From Fallopia convolvulus (taxonomy: Eukaryota > Streptophyta > Magnoliopsida > Caryophyllales > Polygonaceae): DNA of 64,000 bases. The notes below the pieces were generated by a model. It did not search any database. It saw only the letters and a list, made by a program, of their open reading frames with translations, and was not told the DNA's origin. A program made the position numbers and the translations under genes. The stretch covers positions 13,183,699 to 13,247,698 of the forward strand of contig OZ024735.1 in assembly GCA_964016875.1 (NCBI GenBank), written 5' to 3'. Position 1 is the first letter of the stretch; each line of letters opens with the position of its first letter. This document shows positions 33,749-43,442 of this stretch, piece after piece.

Positions 33749-34513
33749 TGGGTCACTTCTATTCACCATGTTCATTCTTGACTTGGACACACTTACATGC
33801 AAGAGTTGTTTGCATGCTTATCCTAGACTTACTATTTATAGTGCTTTCTAAATATCTTTTATTTTTAATAGGGTTTTCTATATATATGGACCATGTGTTA
33901 TGGACCATATTATGTGGTCTTATGGTTTTCCAAGTTAGGAAACGTATTATTTTATCAATTTGGACCATGCAAGATTGGTGGGACAGATTTGGAAAGTAAT
34001 ATGGACCTTACTTGGAGCCTAAGTTAGTAGTTCACTTGCAATAATATCTTTTAATTAAGGTAGTTTTAATATTAGAAAATAATATCTTTTAAAAATAGCA
34101 TCACAGAGTTAGCTATCTATTTCTATTTAAACCCTTGTAATCTTTCTTTTCAAGAAATGTTGAATTAAATATTTGGAATAGAAACCCCGTTTCTTATTCC
34201 AAGGACCTTCAACCAAAACTATCTCTTTTGTCTATACAATTTTCATCCAACACACAAACACAAAACAAGTTCGAAATTCTCTTGCTCGTTCACAAATCAA
34301 TCTCCAAACACATTCAATTGAGTTTTTCTTGTTCTTCAAGGAATCAATTTACAGCTTTGCAATCCAAGGAAGTGATTAAGAAACTTAAAGTTTGAGTCTT
34401 CTCATCCAAAGTTCAATTCTTTCAAGTAAAAGAAGAGAAGGATTAAAGCTGACAAGATTGGGACTTGGAAAACAAACGGAAACGAAGTGCGCGAGCTCAT
34501 CAATTCCGTATCA
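33586..34513 (+). repeat. 3' LTR of unit D
   Basis: It is 928 bp, starting TGATGCACCACAGG and ending CAATTCCGTATCA. It differs from the 5' copy by many substitutions and short indels. The sequence just before it (GTGGATCAGAA) is not a usable polypurine tract. Confidence 0.85.
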
Positions 34514-34518
34514 CAAAC

Positions 34519-36105
34519 CTTTTCTCTTATTTTTCCTTTCACTAAGAGAAAAATATTATAATCTAAATTATTTTATTGAATAATTTTGGTGGAAGTTTTA
34601 AATAATAATAATCCTTGATTATTATTATTCAATTAGATGTTTTAAAAATAAATTTTATATAAAAATACTTATACTTTTTTAAAGGGCCATGTAATGGTGG
34701 AATAAATCCAAGAAATTTCTTTTTAAAACACAACTAGCAATATTTTTTTAATTTGGTTAAATAAATATTATTTTAATGATTCTTATTAAGTCTAAGGTTA
34801 TTTATAATATTTTTCAAAATTATTCTTAAGGTCTTAAGTTGACATGCAAAGGTGAATAAATTCACATAAAATCTTCTTAGAAAATCCCATGTACTTTTAT
34901 CCCTTTTATTTAAACAAATGTTATTCTCATGGGGTGATAGTATTTCTATAGATTAATTAAATTAAATCCAAAATTGTAATAAGTTAAATTGACATGCAAG
35001 AGTTGTTTAGTCCAAATAAAGTGTTTTAAATCCACATGCAAATAATTATTTAAGCACATTTTTGTTATTATGAATTTACTTTAGTCAAAGGCTCATATAT
35101 AAATTACTCCAAAGATTATTATAAGGTTAAAATGACATGCAAAACCATCTTCTCTTAACAAAATCTTGTTTTGTTTAATTCTCTCATTTTAAGTCATTTC
35201 TTTTATAATAAAAGAAAAATATCCCTAAGTTAATATAATTTCTAAAATCAGAATTTCCATGCGAAAAATCACTATTATAATTCTTACAATTTATGAGATT
35301 TATTTTATAATTTACAAGAATATTTTTCCTTAGATCTTATGCATGCATGTTATTTTTATTAAAAACTACGTACAAGGAAATACCTTTTATAAAATATGAT
35401 TTTTAATATTCTGAAATTTATATGGTATAATTTTAAAAGAAATTTAATTAAAAGAATCTCCCAAAATTAATTTAAAGCAAAATAAAATAAAAGAATTTAT
35501 ACCATTTGTTTTCTAAGTACAATACCGTAACACAAAAGAAAAAAACAGAGTAGGGGTCAAACACCAGCGGCGGCGGCACCAGAGCGGCGGGGGCTCCGGT
35601 GGACGGTGGTGGTGGCGCGCAGTCAGGGGCGGCCGCTTGGTGGTGGTGATGGCGGCTAGGAGGCACACAAATAGGGTTTTGGGGTATTTTTGTGGAAAAA
35701 TCGGCACATAGAAAATTTAATTTGGGGCTAAATTTTGTTTGAATGGGAGTGAAATTGCAAGAGAAAGATGGATGAATTAGATGTGCAAGCTCTCCTTATA
35801 AGACACCCCTATTTATGGTGGTGAAAGGCTCTACTCTTGATCCACACCTCCATGAATGGACCACCCATGGAAGAGGTGATCCATGGTGAATGGGCATGGG
35901 TGTGTTTCTTTGATTTGATATGGGAGAAGAGGATTGGTGAAGAGGAGATGTGGGAAGAATGGAAAATAGTGTTCATTGAAGGAGGTGTAAGAATGGGGAT
36001 TGATTGTACGTCAAATCAATCCCCCTCCAATGTTAGTCTTTCTTGCAAGAAGGAGAAAGAAAGAATAAGAAGTAGTTAAATCCTGAACTAATAGAAAAGT
36101 TATCA
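34519..36105. other. Non-coding body of unit C
   Basis: It is AT-rich to about 35540, then a GC-rich block (35560-35660, GGCGG and GGTGGTGGTG) and the 'agggttttggggtattttt' tract shared with unit B. The plus-strand open frame at 35837-36079 has no counterpart in B and I do not call it a gene. Confidence 0.55.
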
Positions 36106-36190
36106 TAGCATAGCGGAAAAGAGAGTGTGTGTTTGTTTGAAAAATGCAAGAGGTCAAGGGTTCAAGTCCCACCTCTGGCCTTTTCCTTTT
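36106..36190 (+). other. tRNA-like pol III promoter module in unit C
   Basis: A-box-like TAGCATAGCGG (36106-36116) and B-box GGTTCAAGTCC (36159-36169) are 53 bp apart start to start, as in unit B. A CCTTTT run follows at 36179-36184. The flanking AATGCAAGAGGTC/GGTGCAAGAGGTC wording is shared with B although the rest of this area has diverged, which suggests that the module is conserved. Confidence 0.55.
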
Positions 36191-36398
36191 TGCCCATTCT
36201 CCTTATTTTTATTTAGATTAAATGGGAGAATAAATCAAAATATTATTCATCCTTAAATATTTAAATTTTTTATTTGCCATTATGCTTTATTTTTATAAAT
36301 TTTAATATTATAGTATGAAAAATCATAATTATGAATAAACTCTCTATTTTAGAGAAAAAATAACCATTTCTTTTTATATTGAAATAGCGGCTATTACA

Positions 36399-36963
36399 AC
36401 ATTTAAGTGCCAAACACTGGCAACTAGGTTATTTGTCAACAACCTCAAGAAATACTTAACAAAGGCTAAAGGAAAGTGGGCAGATAAGCTTCCTTAAGTC
36501 CTTTAGGTGGAAAGGATGTCACCCAAGGTTGCAACGGTACAATTTCCCTTCGCATTAGTATACGGTTGTGAAGCGGTTATTCCAGCAGAGATTGTGATTT
36601 CCACAACTCGTCATGCTCTCACTACAAAAGATTAGAATCTAGAAGAGTTGGATAATGATCTCGATACCATTGAAGAACTCATGGGGCAGGCGGAAGTTCT
36701 TATGGTGCGACACCAACAACAAGTTTCTTGAAGCTACAATAGAAATTCGAGAATCCGTGTTTTCAAGGTCGACGATTGGGTGTTGAGGAAGGTATTTCAA
36801 AAAATTGTAGAGTTGAATGTTGAAAACTTAGCCCCTAGATGGGAGGGTCCATATAAGATCGTGAAAATGATGGGGCAAGGAGCCTATCATCTTGAGAAAA
36901 AGGAAGGTGAAGCTATACCCCGTAGTTGGAATGTCGTGCACCTTAAAAAGTACTACTTGTAAG
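36399..36963 (+). pseudogene. Tat-like integrase C-terminal region
   Basis: Blocks are KKYLTKAKGKWADKLP, then FALVYGCEAVIPAEI, and from 36780 the open end LRKVFQKIV...NLAPRWEGPYKIVKMMGQGAYHLEKKEGEAIPRSWNVVHLKKYYL with TAA/TAG at 36961. This C-terminal wording is the usual end of Tat pol. The catalytic core is missing on the left, where unit C interrupts. Confidence 0.8.
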
Positions 36964-37514
36964 ATTCTATTTACTAAATTTCTTCTCTTCATTGGCATTG
37001 ATTTTTTAAAATTCATAATGCATTTGCATCAGAGAGTAAGGTACGTCCTGGTCGTTTGACACCCTGGGAAGATGCTAGTCATCATGTCATAAAAAATTAA
37101 TTAAACATCGAATGCATAAATTTAAAAAAACTTAAACGATAAAAGAAAGGACATTATTCATCCCGATCACTTCATACGCATGAAATTGCCAATATGACGC
37201 AAGTCGCCAATGATAAGCACCTTTTGCAGAGGTCTCGTCCTTTCGAAAAGCCTTATCTAGAAGCACACTTATTAAAACACTTGTAAAACATCCGTAAACA
37301 AGTGCATACAAACTAATGCAAAAGGCTAAAAAAACAGAATTTAAATCCTTTCTTCTACCAAGCAGGATAAAAACTTAAACACATGCTCCAACGAGAAGGG
37401 TAAAAATTCAGAAAATTATCCGGCCTCCATCAGCTTGGAGCCATCCATCATCAATACCAAAATATCACAAAATGAAAAATAATAGAAGTTTAAGAGTTAC
37501 AAGGGCTCAAAGCT
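36964..37514. other. Tat 3' non-coding segment
   Basis: No gene is visible. This is the gap between the end of sense pol and the end of the antisense gene, as in Grande-like elements. Confidence 0.45.
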
Positions 37515-38360
37515 CTAATCCTTGGTAGCAAGATTGTCAAGCACGGCTCCTTCATCGACCCCTTCTTCATCCATTGATTCTTGTTTGTCATCATCAACAG
37601 TTTCCTCAATAGATTCTAATCCCATGATATGCTTTTTAGGAGGATATCATTCAAGGTAACTCTTCTCTTCCTGGTCCACATCCCAATCCATGTGCTCCTT
37701 GCCGGTAAATTTCTTTAAAACCTCTACACGAGACAACATAGCATAGTAGGCACCTATTTCCTGAGAAGCAACATGCCTTTCTCCTCTTTCCGCACTGCTT
37801 GTTCCTTGTCAAGAATCTCCGAGGTCGACAATGATCCTTGGAACACCTATGACGTTTATGTGTTAGGAGTAACTTAGCTACTAGAAAGAGAAAAAAATTC
37901 ATAGCAGGGTTACTGTCCATGCCAAAGAATTGATTTCATTCACAACTACAATAAATGAAGATTCCACATGCCTCTTCTTGGTAGAAAGGTTGTGAAGCTC
38001 TTGGAGGGTCGACCAGGCTTCTTGGGAACTTTTTTCATCCAGTTTGACAACTTCAAGGAGACTAGTTGCAAGGCGTTTGGCCGAAATAGATGCAACATGG
38101 GTTCAGGTTTGAATTTTGTGACTAATGGGGGCTTGTAATCGCCAAAACGAGTCTTACGCTAAATCAAGACTACTACGAATATTATTGGATCAAACATAGA
38201 GGTACGAGCCCTTGGTAAACAAAGGAGGCTTCTAGTAAATAAGAAATATTAGATAGGGAAAAGTAAGAGGAAACACGCAGAAGAAGAGATAAGGTATGCC
38301 AACTTAAAGATGATGAGGCTTGAAAAGCTTTGGCAAACAGTCATTATGATGAGGGCTTAG

Positions 38361-39837
38361 TGATGTTCACGTTTTTAGTATAGTTTTTAAGTGTTTTTCT
38401 TAGTTGTTTATCTTAGTATAGTTGATTTTTAGTGTTTGTTTTGTGTGTTTTAGGATAAGTTTACATATTTTGTGAAAAGTATGGAAGCTACTCCGTTTCA
38501 TTTTTTTTGTAGGTTTTCGAAGCGAAAAAAGGAACATTCCGAAGGAGTTGAGATCGAGAAGTTGATGGTGGAGCATGGTCGAAGACAAGAGGAGAAGAAG
38601 ACGCTTTAAAGATCCCGACAAATCCAAAAGAAGCTATGCAAAAGTGCAAAGAAATCAAGAAAACAAGACCAGGATACCGACCCTGTGGGTTCGGTACCGA
38701 GCTGTGCAATAGAGGCCAAGTAGAAAAGTTTAGCAAGACGTCTACCGACCCTGTGCAGGTCGACACCGAGGTCACCTGTGTCGGTAGACGGCACCGACTT
38801 TGAGTTATTCTATCTTTTATTTCGCAATGTTTTAAGTTAGGAAAGTTCTATCTTTTAGAAACTGGATAGATAGATTCTCTTAGTATAAATACCATTTTTT
38901 AGTCTAGTTTTGGGGGACGATTAGGACGATTTTTAGTGAAAGACGAGGGAGACAGAGACGTGAAACCGAAGGGTCGATCTTCTCTTTGTTTCAAGTTATT
39001 AGTTTGCTTTAGAGTTTACTTAGGGAAGAAGATTGTGATCAAAGACAATGTTTCGATTTTAATTCAAGTAAGCCTTTGTTTTATTCTCATTCAATGTTTT
39101 CATTCAATCTAATTGCTTGTTTCGTTTCAATCATGAGTGAGTAGTTCCCTTTTCTAGGGTTGGGGTTGGAAACCCTGCATAGTTGTGCATGATTGAATGT
39201 GTGATGAATGTTTGTTTGCCTTCTATCTTTTATCTACTTGTTTTGTGCTTATACTTAGACGAAAGTCGAAGTAATTCCAGTTTATTGCTTGATCGATAGA
39301 GAAAGTTGTAACCTTGAATGTTAATATTGTTCGATAAAAGAAAGTTTCGAGCTTTGGATCAAGAATAAGTAGAGAGTGAATTGATTCATGAAAATCGATT
39401 GATTTGCTTGCTTAATTCAACGAAAATTGATAGCTTTATGTTAAAGGCATGTTATTTATCCTTCACACTATCTTGAATGCATGATTATGTCGTGGTAAAC
39501 CCTTATCCTAGATCTTTTCTCCGTTAGAAAACACTTTCGCATCTTCTGTTTAGCTTTGGTACTGAGGTATTTGGATCGGTACCTAGCCTGCGTTTTGTTT
39601 GTGTTAATTGTCCTGTTCGAGCCGAAATTCAGCATCGATACCGACCCTGACAAGGTCGGTACCGACGTGATCTAGCCTCGTTTTCACTTTCGTCTTTGCT
39701 TTACTTTATTTCTATGTTTTATTGTTTTCTAGGATAGTAATCAAACATAACTTGCTTCCCATGGACGATCTTGACCTCCCTATACACAGCGGGTTCTTGA
39801 CTACAAATTTATTTGTTGTCGGGAAACCCTCTCAACA
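38361..39837 (+). mobile_element. Solo Athila-type LTR
   Basis: It starts TGATGTTCACG and ends CCCTCTCAACA. CTTAG occurs at 38356-38360 and 39838-39842, a perfect 5-bp TSD. It is related to the unit H LTR (41768-43119) in the end, promoter area and 'ccatggacgatcttgacctccc' type phrases. It has no internal element sequence, so it arose by LTR-LTR recombination. It carries the GGTCGGTACCGA-type motif near 38672-38700, 38750-38800 and 39634-39665. Confidence 0.92.
38884..38891 (+). promoter_or_regulatory. TATA box of the solo LTR
   Basis: TATAAATA in the context CTTAGTATAAATACC matches the position and wording of TATAAATA in the unit H LTR at 42342-42349. Confidence 0.5.
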
Positions 39838-40551
39838 CTTAGTTGTTCGTTTCCTCAGTTCCTGGGGGAGTAGCGGTTTCAGATTCTCCTTCAGTGTTAG
39901 AATGATGACAAGGTTGTCTGGTGTATTGACGAAATGTTGTTTCTTATCTAGGATAACCTTCTTGAACACACGCTTCTTGGAAAGAATCTTGTATAGTAAA
40001 GAGAAAGCTTTGCCAACGGAGGCACAAGAATAAAAATCCCTTGGCACTGCAAAATGAGCCTAAGCAATAAAAGAGTTAAAATCTTATAAAGAACATATAT
40101 CAAGAGGATAGAAAATCTTATGTTTCATATTCCAGCGATCAAACGGAAAAGATCTAAAATCTTCTCCCAGAGAATCGGTCTAAACAAAGAAAAACCTAGA
40201 GGCCCAGTCTTTATCACTCAGTTTGGCCGTAGGGATATTAAACGTCTCTTAGCACATCTAGAACAGAAAACTTTATGCCTTCTTGTGGGCAAGTTCACCG
40301 AGGCGGATAAGAATCTTCCATACTGTTGGAAGAAGTTGTTCAGGGGAGATATTTAGCATAGAAAGGAATTCGCAAATCAGTGGTTAAAAGGGTAAGAAAG
40401 GCTGAGAGAAGGGAAATTCAAGGAAGCAAACCCAACCAGCCCTAACCCAATTAAGTCGCTCCTTGTTAGGATAAACAAATACGTTGTCTTAAGGATATCT
40501 GTGTTTGGAGGTGTGTTGGGAGGTGGTTTTTTGGATCTCATCGAGAGACAT

Positions 40552-41126
40552 AGTGTGTTGGGGTGAAGGTCAATCTCTCCCAAGAACTCTAGATGGAGAG
40601 AAGCCGTGATCAGTTGAGGTTTTTAGTTTGGCAATAATTCTGAAAGAAAATTGAAGAAGAAAATGAATAATGGAAGTTTAGAAGAAGAGAGGGTTTTACC
40701 TTGTAAGAATGGGAGAAGATACTGTGAAAGGATTTGTGATAGAGGGGTATTAATAGAGGTGGTTGCAGAGGGGTGATTTGGCTTCCGAGAATAGTCAATG
40801 GCTTGGGTGAATCTAGGAGTCCATGTCCCATCGTGTTTAAGCGGCAAAATCAAATTTGAAATCCCACACTTAAGACAATTGCTACTCTCGAATTGGATTT
40901 CATGGGTGTTGTTGGGCCTGGAATCTCGTTGGCCCAAGATGATCATACGACGATCACCTAGCCCAAGTAGAGGAAATCTGAAAGAGAAGCCCAACCGGTT
41001 GAGTATAATTTTGTGGATAATTTGTTTTAAATATCAATTAAAGAAGATAATGACATTCTCCATGAAGATAGAAGAAAAGTCAGAAGATTATGGTGAGATC
41101 TCCCAATCGCATATGGTTATGTTATC
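40552..41126. other. Tat 3' region between antisense gene and 3' LTR homology
   Basis: On the minus strand an ATTAATACCCCTC sequence (complement of 40744-40756) lies about 200 bp before the antisense ATG and could be its promoter. The exact 3' LTR start is unresolved. A purine-rich stretch at 40968-40990 is a possible polypurine tract. Confidence 0.4.
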
Positions 41127-41371
41127 TCCAAGTCATCCTGTAAAGATAGCTTCCATCTTTAAAATTATATAATGTTACTAGGGATTTCTAAGAGAGATAT
41201 TCGTATATATAAATGACGTATATTTAATCAAAAGGAAGATCGAGATAATCAATAAGAACCACTTACTTTCATATGAACTCTTCAAAGAAAATAACTTTCT
41301 TAGTTGTGATTCTCGATTGTGACCTTCTCAAAAGGACATAAAAGCGATCCGATCACTTTTCGTCCAAAACA
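41127..41371 (+). repeat. 3' LTR of the Tat element (recognisable part)
   Basis: It pairs with 462-707 over its whole length and ends TCCAAAACA at 41371, as the 5' copy does at 707. The TATATATAAA near 41204 corresponds to the 5' TATA box. Confidence 0.8.
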
Positions 41372-41767
41372 ACGGTCCAACCTATATGAGAGATATAGGA
41401 AATAGTTTCCTTAACATTTTATATAGAACTTTCTTAGAAAGAAACAGATGGCATAATGTCGCAATTCATGATATCTTCATATATAACCAATTCATTATTA
41501 TGACGTCTTTTATTAGAACTCAGTTTTAAGCCTAAACACATGAGAGTTGAGTGAAACACATTACCCTTGTGAGGTTAGATTTTTAGCTGCTTTTGCTTGA
41601 GGTTGCTCTTATATATGTGAAGACGTTAGATTTACTTGTCTGTTTATTCCTACTTGTGCTTTGATGTTGCTTTTTGATGAGGGCATTCACTTGATATTTG
41701 TGTTGATGGTTTTGGTTGATGTCTTGTTGATTACTGGAGGACAAGCAAGTCTAAGTATGGGGTATTT
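41372..41767 (+). mobile_element. 3' tail of an Athila-type element, with polypurine tract
   Basis: It ends GGACAAGCAAGTCTAAGTATGGGGTATTT directly before the LTR at 41768 (the quoted part is in pieces: 'ggacaagcaagtct', 'aagtatggggtattt'). Unit G has the same wording directly before its own 3' LTR. This is therefore the end of an internal region and not flanking host DNA. No coding sequence is visible in these 396 bp. The Tat element is inserted into it on the left. Confidence 0.75.
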
Positions 41768-42341
41768 TGATGTCCGCCTTTTTAGTCGTGTTTTGAGGGT
41801 GTGTTTTTAGTGTGTCTGAGTCTTTTTCTTTAGTTTTATGTTTTGTTTTGAGTCGTTTGTGTATGTTTTCATATTTTCTTAAGATATTGAGTCTACATAA
41901 GATTTGGTGATGTTTTTATAGGTTTTGAAGCTATTTTGAAGCATATTTTGAAGAAAGGAGGAAAGCACTTAAAGATAGCACTCAAGAATGAAGTGAAAAC
42001 GAAGAAAAGGATTCAAATAAAGAAGTTAAGAATCGTGTTTGAGCTTAGAAAGAAGTAGAGAAACTCGTTACAAAGACATAAGAAAAAAAATCGAGTCAAA
42101 CGGAGGTGTAACGAACCCGCTACGGAAGTTTTACTCTAGGTTGTTTTCAGTACTGAATAAGCTCGGTACCAAGGGTAACAGGGTCGGTACCGAAGCACTC
42201 TGGATCGTAGAGAAGACCGAGTCGGCGCAATTAAAAGACTTTTATCTTATATCTTTTATGTCCTTAGATAGATACAAGGGATATATCTTATTAGAAGATT
42301 TATTTCCTTAGAGATAGCTCTTAGATAGATTAGTTTCTCTA

Positions 42342-42349
42342 TAAATACT
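42342..42349 (+). promoter_or_regulatory. TATA box of the unit H LTR
   Basis: TATAAATA in TTTCTCTATAAATACTC, with the same motif in the related solo LTR. It is about 45 bp upstream of the (GA)n tract. Confidence 0.55.
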
Positions 42350-42388
42350 CTTGTTCCCCCTTTAGTTTTCTTATCATTCAAGTTAGAT

Positions 42389-42399
42389 AGAGAGAGAAA

Positions 42400-42451
<52 letters not shown>
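42389..42451 (+). repeat. (GA)n microsatellite
   Basis: About 63 bp of GA repeats with a few interruptions in the first half lie just after the putative transcription start of the H LTR. GA tracts in plant 5' leaders can bind GAGA-type factors; no functional evidence here. Confidence 0.9.
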
Positions 42452-42452
<1 letters not shown>

Positions 42453-43122
42453 GTGAAGAGCAGACAGTAGAGAAGATTGCTTGGAGGACAAGTTTTCGTT
42501 TTGAATTCAGTTTGTAAGCCTTTCTTTCTTAATTCAATTGTTTTGTTTTCAATTATGATGATTAGTGAGTAGTCTCTCCTTCTAAGGTTATGGTTAAACA
42601 CAACAATGGTTGTGCATGCTTTTTTATGATCATGTCTTGATTGTTTTTATTGCATAATTCTATTCTCTTGCTCTTAATCCTTGAAACGAAAGTTGAAGGG
42701 AATTTCTCAATCATAGTTGAAGCGAAAGCGGAAACCTTGAATCAGAATAGTCAATTTAGAGTTTTTAAGCGAAAGCGGATCTATCCTAGTTGAAGTAGAA
42801 GAGATTAGATAGTAAGTTTATTGATTGAATGAAAGTTAGTTGATTTACTTGCTTAGGTTGACGAAAGTTGACACCTTTATGTGATAAAAGCATGATTTTT
42901 ATGTTTCATTAGCGTTGGCATGCATAATTGTTATTGTGGCAATACCCTAAACCTTAGAATTTTTCTTCATTGATATAAAAATCCTTGCTTTTCTCTCTTG
43001 CTTGCGCTCTAAGTAATAAAATTTGCTACATGACTTTCTCCCGTGGACGAACCTGACTCCCCTGTACTCAGCGGGGTCTTGATTATAAATTTATTTTTTG
43101 TCAAGAAACCCTATCAACAAAT

Positions 43123-43140
43123 TGGTGTCGTTGCCGGGGA
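43123..43140 (+). other. Primer binding site of unit H, tRNA-Asp type
   Basis: TGGTGTCGTTGCCGGGGA differs at two places from the TGGCGCCGTTGCCGGGGA of unit G, the standard Athila PBS. Confidence 0.85.
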
Positions 43141-43189
43141 GATTTCAATAGTGCCAAGTTTTGTTCTTTTAGCATTTTTCGGGACTCTA

Positions 43190-43390
43190 CAAAGTCGGTA
43201 ACGACCCTCCAGGGTCGGTACCGACCCTGTCGACAAACCCAGTTTTTCTTTTTTATTTGTTTTCAAGATCACAATCGAGTCGTTACCGACCCTACCCAGG
43301 GTTGGTACCGATTCTGTCGACCGATAGTTGTTTCTTTCTTTTCAGTTTTTGTTTCACGAGATCACTGCAAGCTCGATATCGACCCTCTCT
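43190..43390 (+). repeat. Array of GGTCGGTACCGACC-type palindromes in the H leader
   Basis: Copies include a perfect 18-bp palindrome AGGGTCGGTACCGACCCT at 43211-43228 and near copies around 43194, 43273-43312 and 43373-43390. The motif recurs in the H LTR, the gag-protease linker and after protease. Confidence 0.9.
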
Positions 43391-43442
43391 GAGAACCCAT
43401 TTTGCTTTTAATTTTTTTTGTTTCTATTTTTGCTTACTATGT

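Larger units (their letters stand above)
26402..34513 (+). mobile_element. Unit D: CRM-like Ty3/gypsy chromovirus, decayed
   Basis: The LTRs at 26402-27337 and 33586-34513 share ends (GATGCACCACAG ... ATTC.GTATCA). The probable TSD is AAAAC (26397-26401) and CAAAC (34514-34518). The first base of the 5' LTR appears changed, so it starts CG instead of TG. Coding order is gag, protease, RT, RNase H, integrase, with the last reading into the 3' LTR. LTR divergence is visibly several percent, higher than in the Sirevirus or unit G. There is no good polypurine tract before the 3' LTR. Confidence 0.88.
26293..36398. mobile_element. Unit C: second TGTAACACCCC...ATTACA element, hosting unit D
   Basis: It has the same first 16 bases (TGTAACACCCCTATTT) and the same TATTACA end as unit B. 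Without the nested unit D it is about 2.0 kb, half the length of B; the left part with the minisatellite is absent. The right part aligns with B in the AT-rich stretch, the GC-rich block, the 'gggttttggggta' tract and the pol III-like module. I see no convincing TSD (AGTTT versus ACATT). It sits at a Tat integrase position already affected by deletion. Confidence 0.6.
37515..40551 (-). pseudogene. Antisense gene of the Tat element, interrupted by a solo LTR
   Basis: Read on the minus strand from ATG at 40551, one frame with several stops gives FLEFPFSQPFLPF, LSMLNISPEQLLPTVWKILIRL and later KLSDKDWASRFFFV and SLGEDFRSFPFDRW. This resembles the 'putative gypsy type transposon' (Transposase_28-like) proteins encoded antisense near the 3' end of Tat/Grande elements. 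The solo LTR 38361-39837 splits it. The C-terminal part, near 37515-38300, ends in an acidic tail (MGLESIEETVDDDKQ). Stops at several points mean no product. The role of the family is unknown. Confidence 0.6.
1..41371 (+). mobile_element. Old Tat-like Ty3/gypsy element, fragmented by nested insertions
   Basis: The fragments read in order as gag (772-1435 and 16225-16890), protease (about 17040-17340), reverse transcriptase (17560-18505), RT end and RNase H (25941-26292), integrase C-terminus (36399-36963) and an antisense 3' gene (37515-40551). The protein sequence resumes across the inserted units, which is why I treat them as one element. An LTR segment at 462-707 is repeated at 41127-41371, giving the two ends. 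The 5' end lies outside the window. The lineage call rests on the protease, RT and integrase C-terminal wording and on the antisense gene typical of Tat/Grande-like elements. It is inactive and is the oldest layer of the left two thirds. Confidence 0.8.
41768..43119 (+). repeat. LTR of unit H (shared with the upstream Athila tail)
   Basis: It starts TGATGTCCGCC and ends CCTATCAACA; 1352 bp. It is preceded by a polypurine tract and followed by a PBS, so it acts as the 3' LTR of one element and the 5' LTR of the next. GGTCGGTACCGA-type motifs lie near 42160-42230. Confidence 0.85.

Noticed and set aside
35837..36079. Small host gene
   Set aside because: Inside unit C, not conserved in the matching part of unit B, no recognisable domain.
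26288..36403. TSD for unit C
   Set aside because: AGTTT and ACATT match at only three of five bases; not enough to claim.
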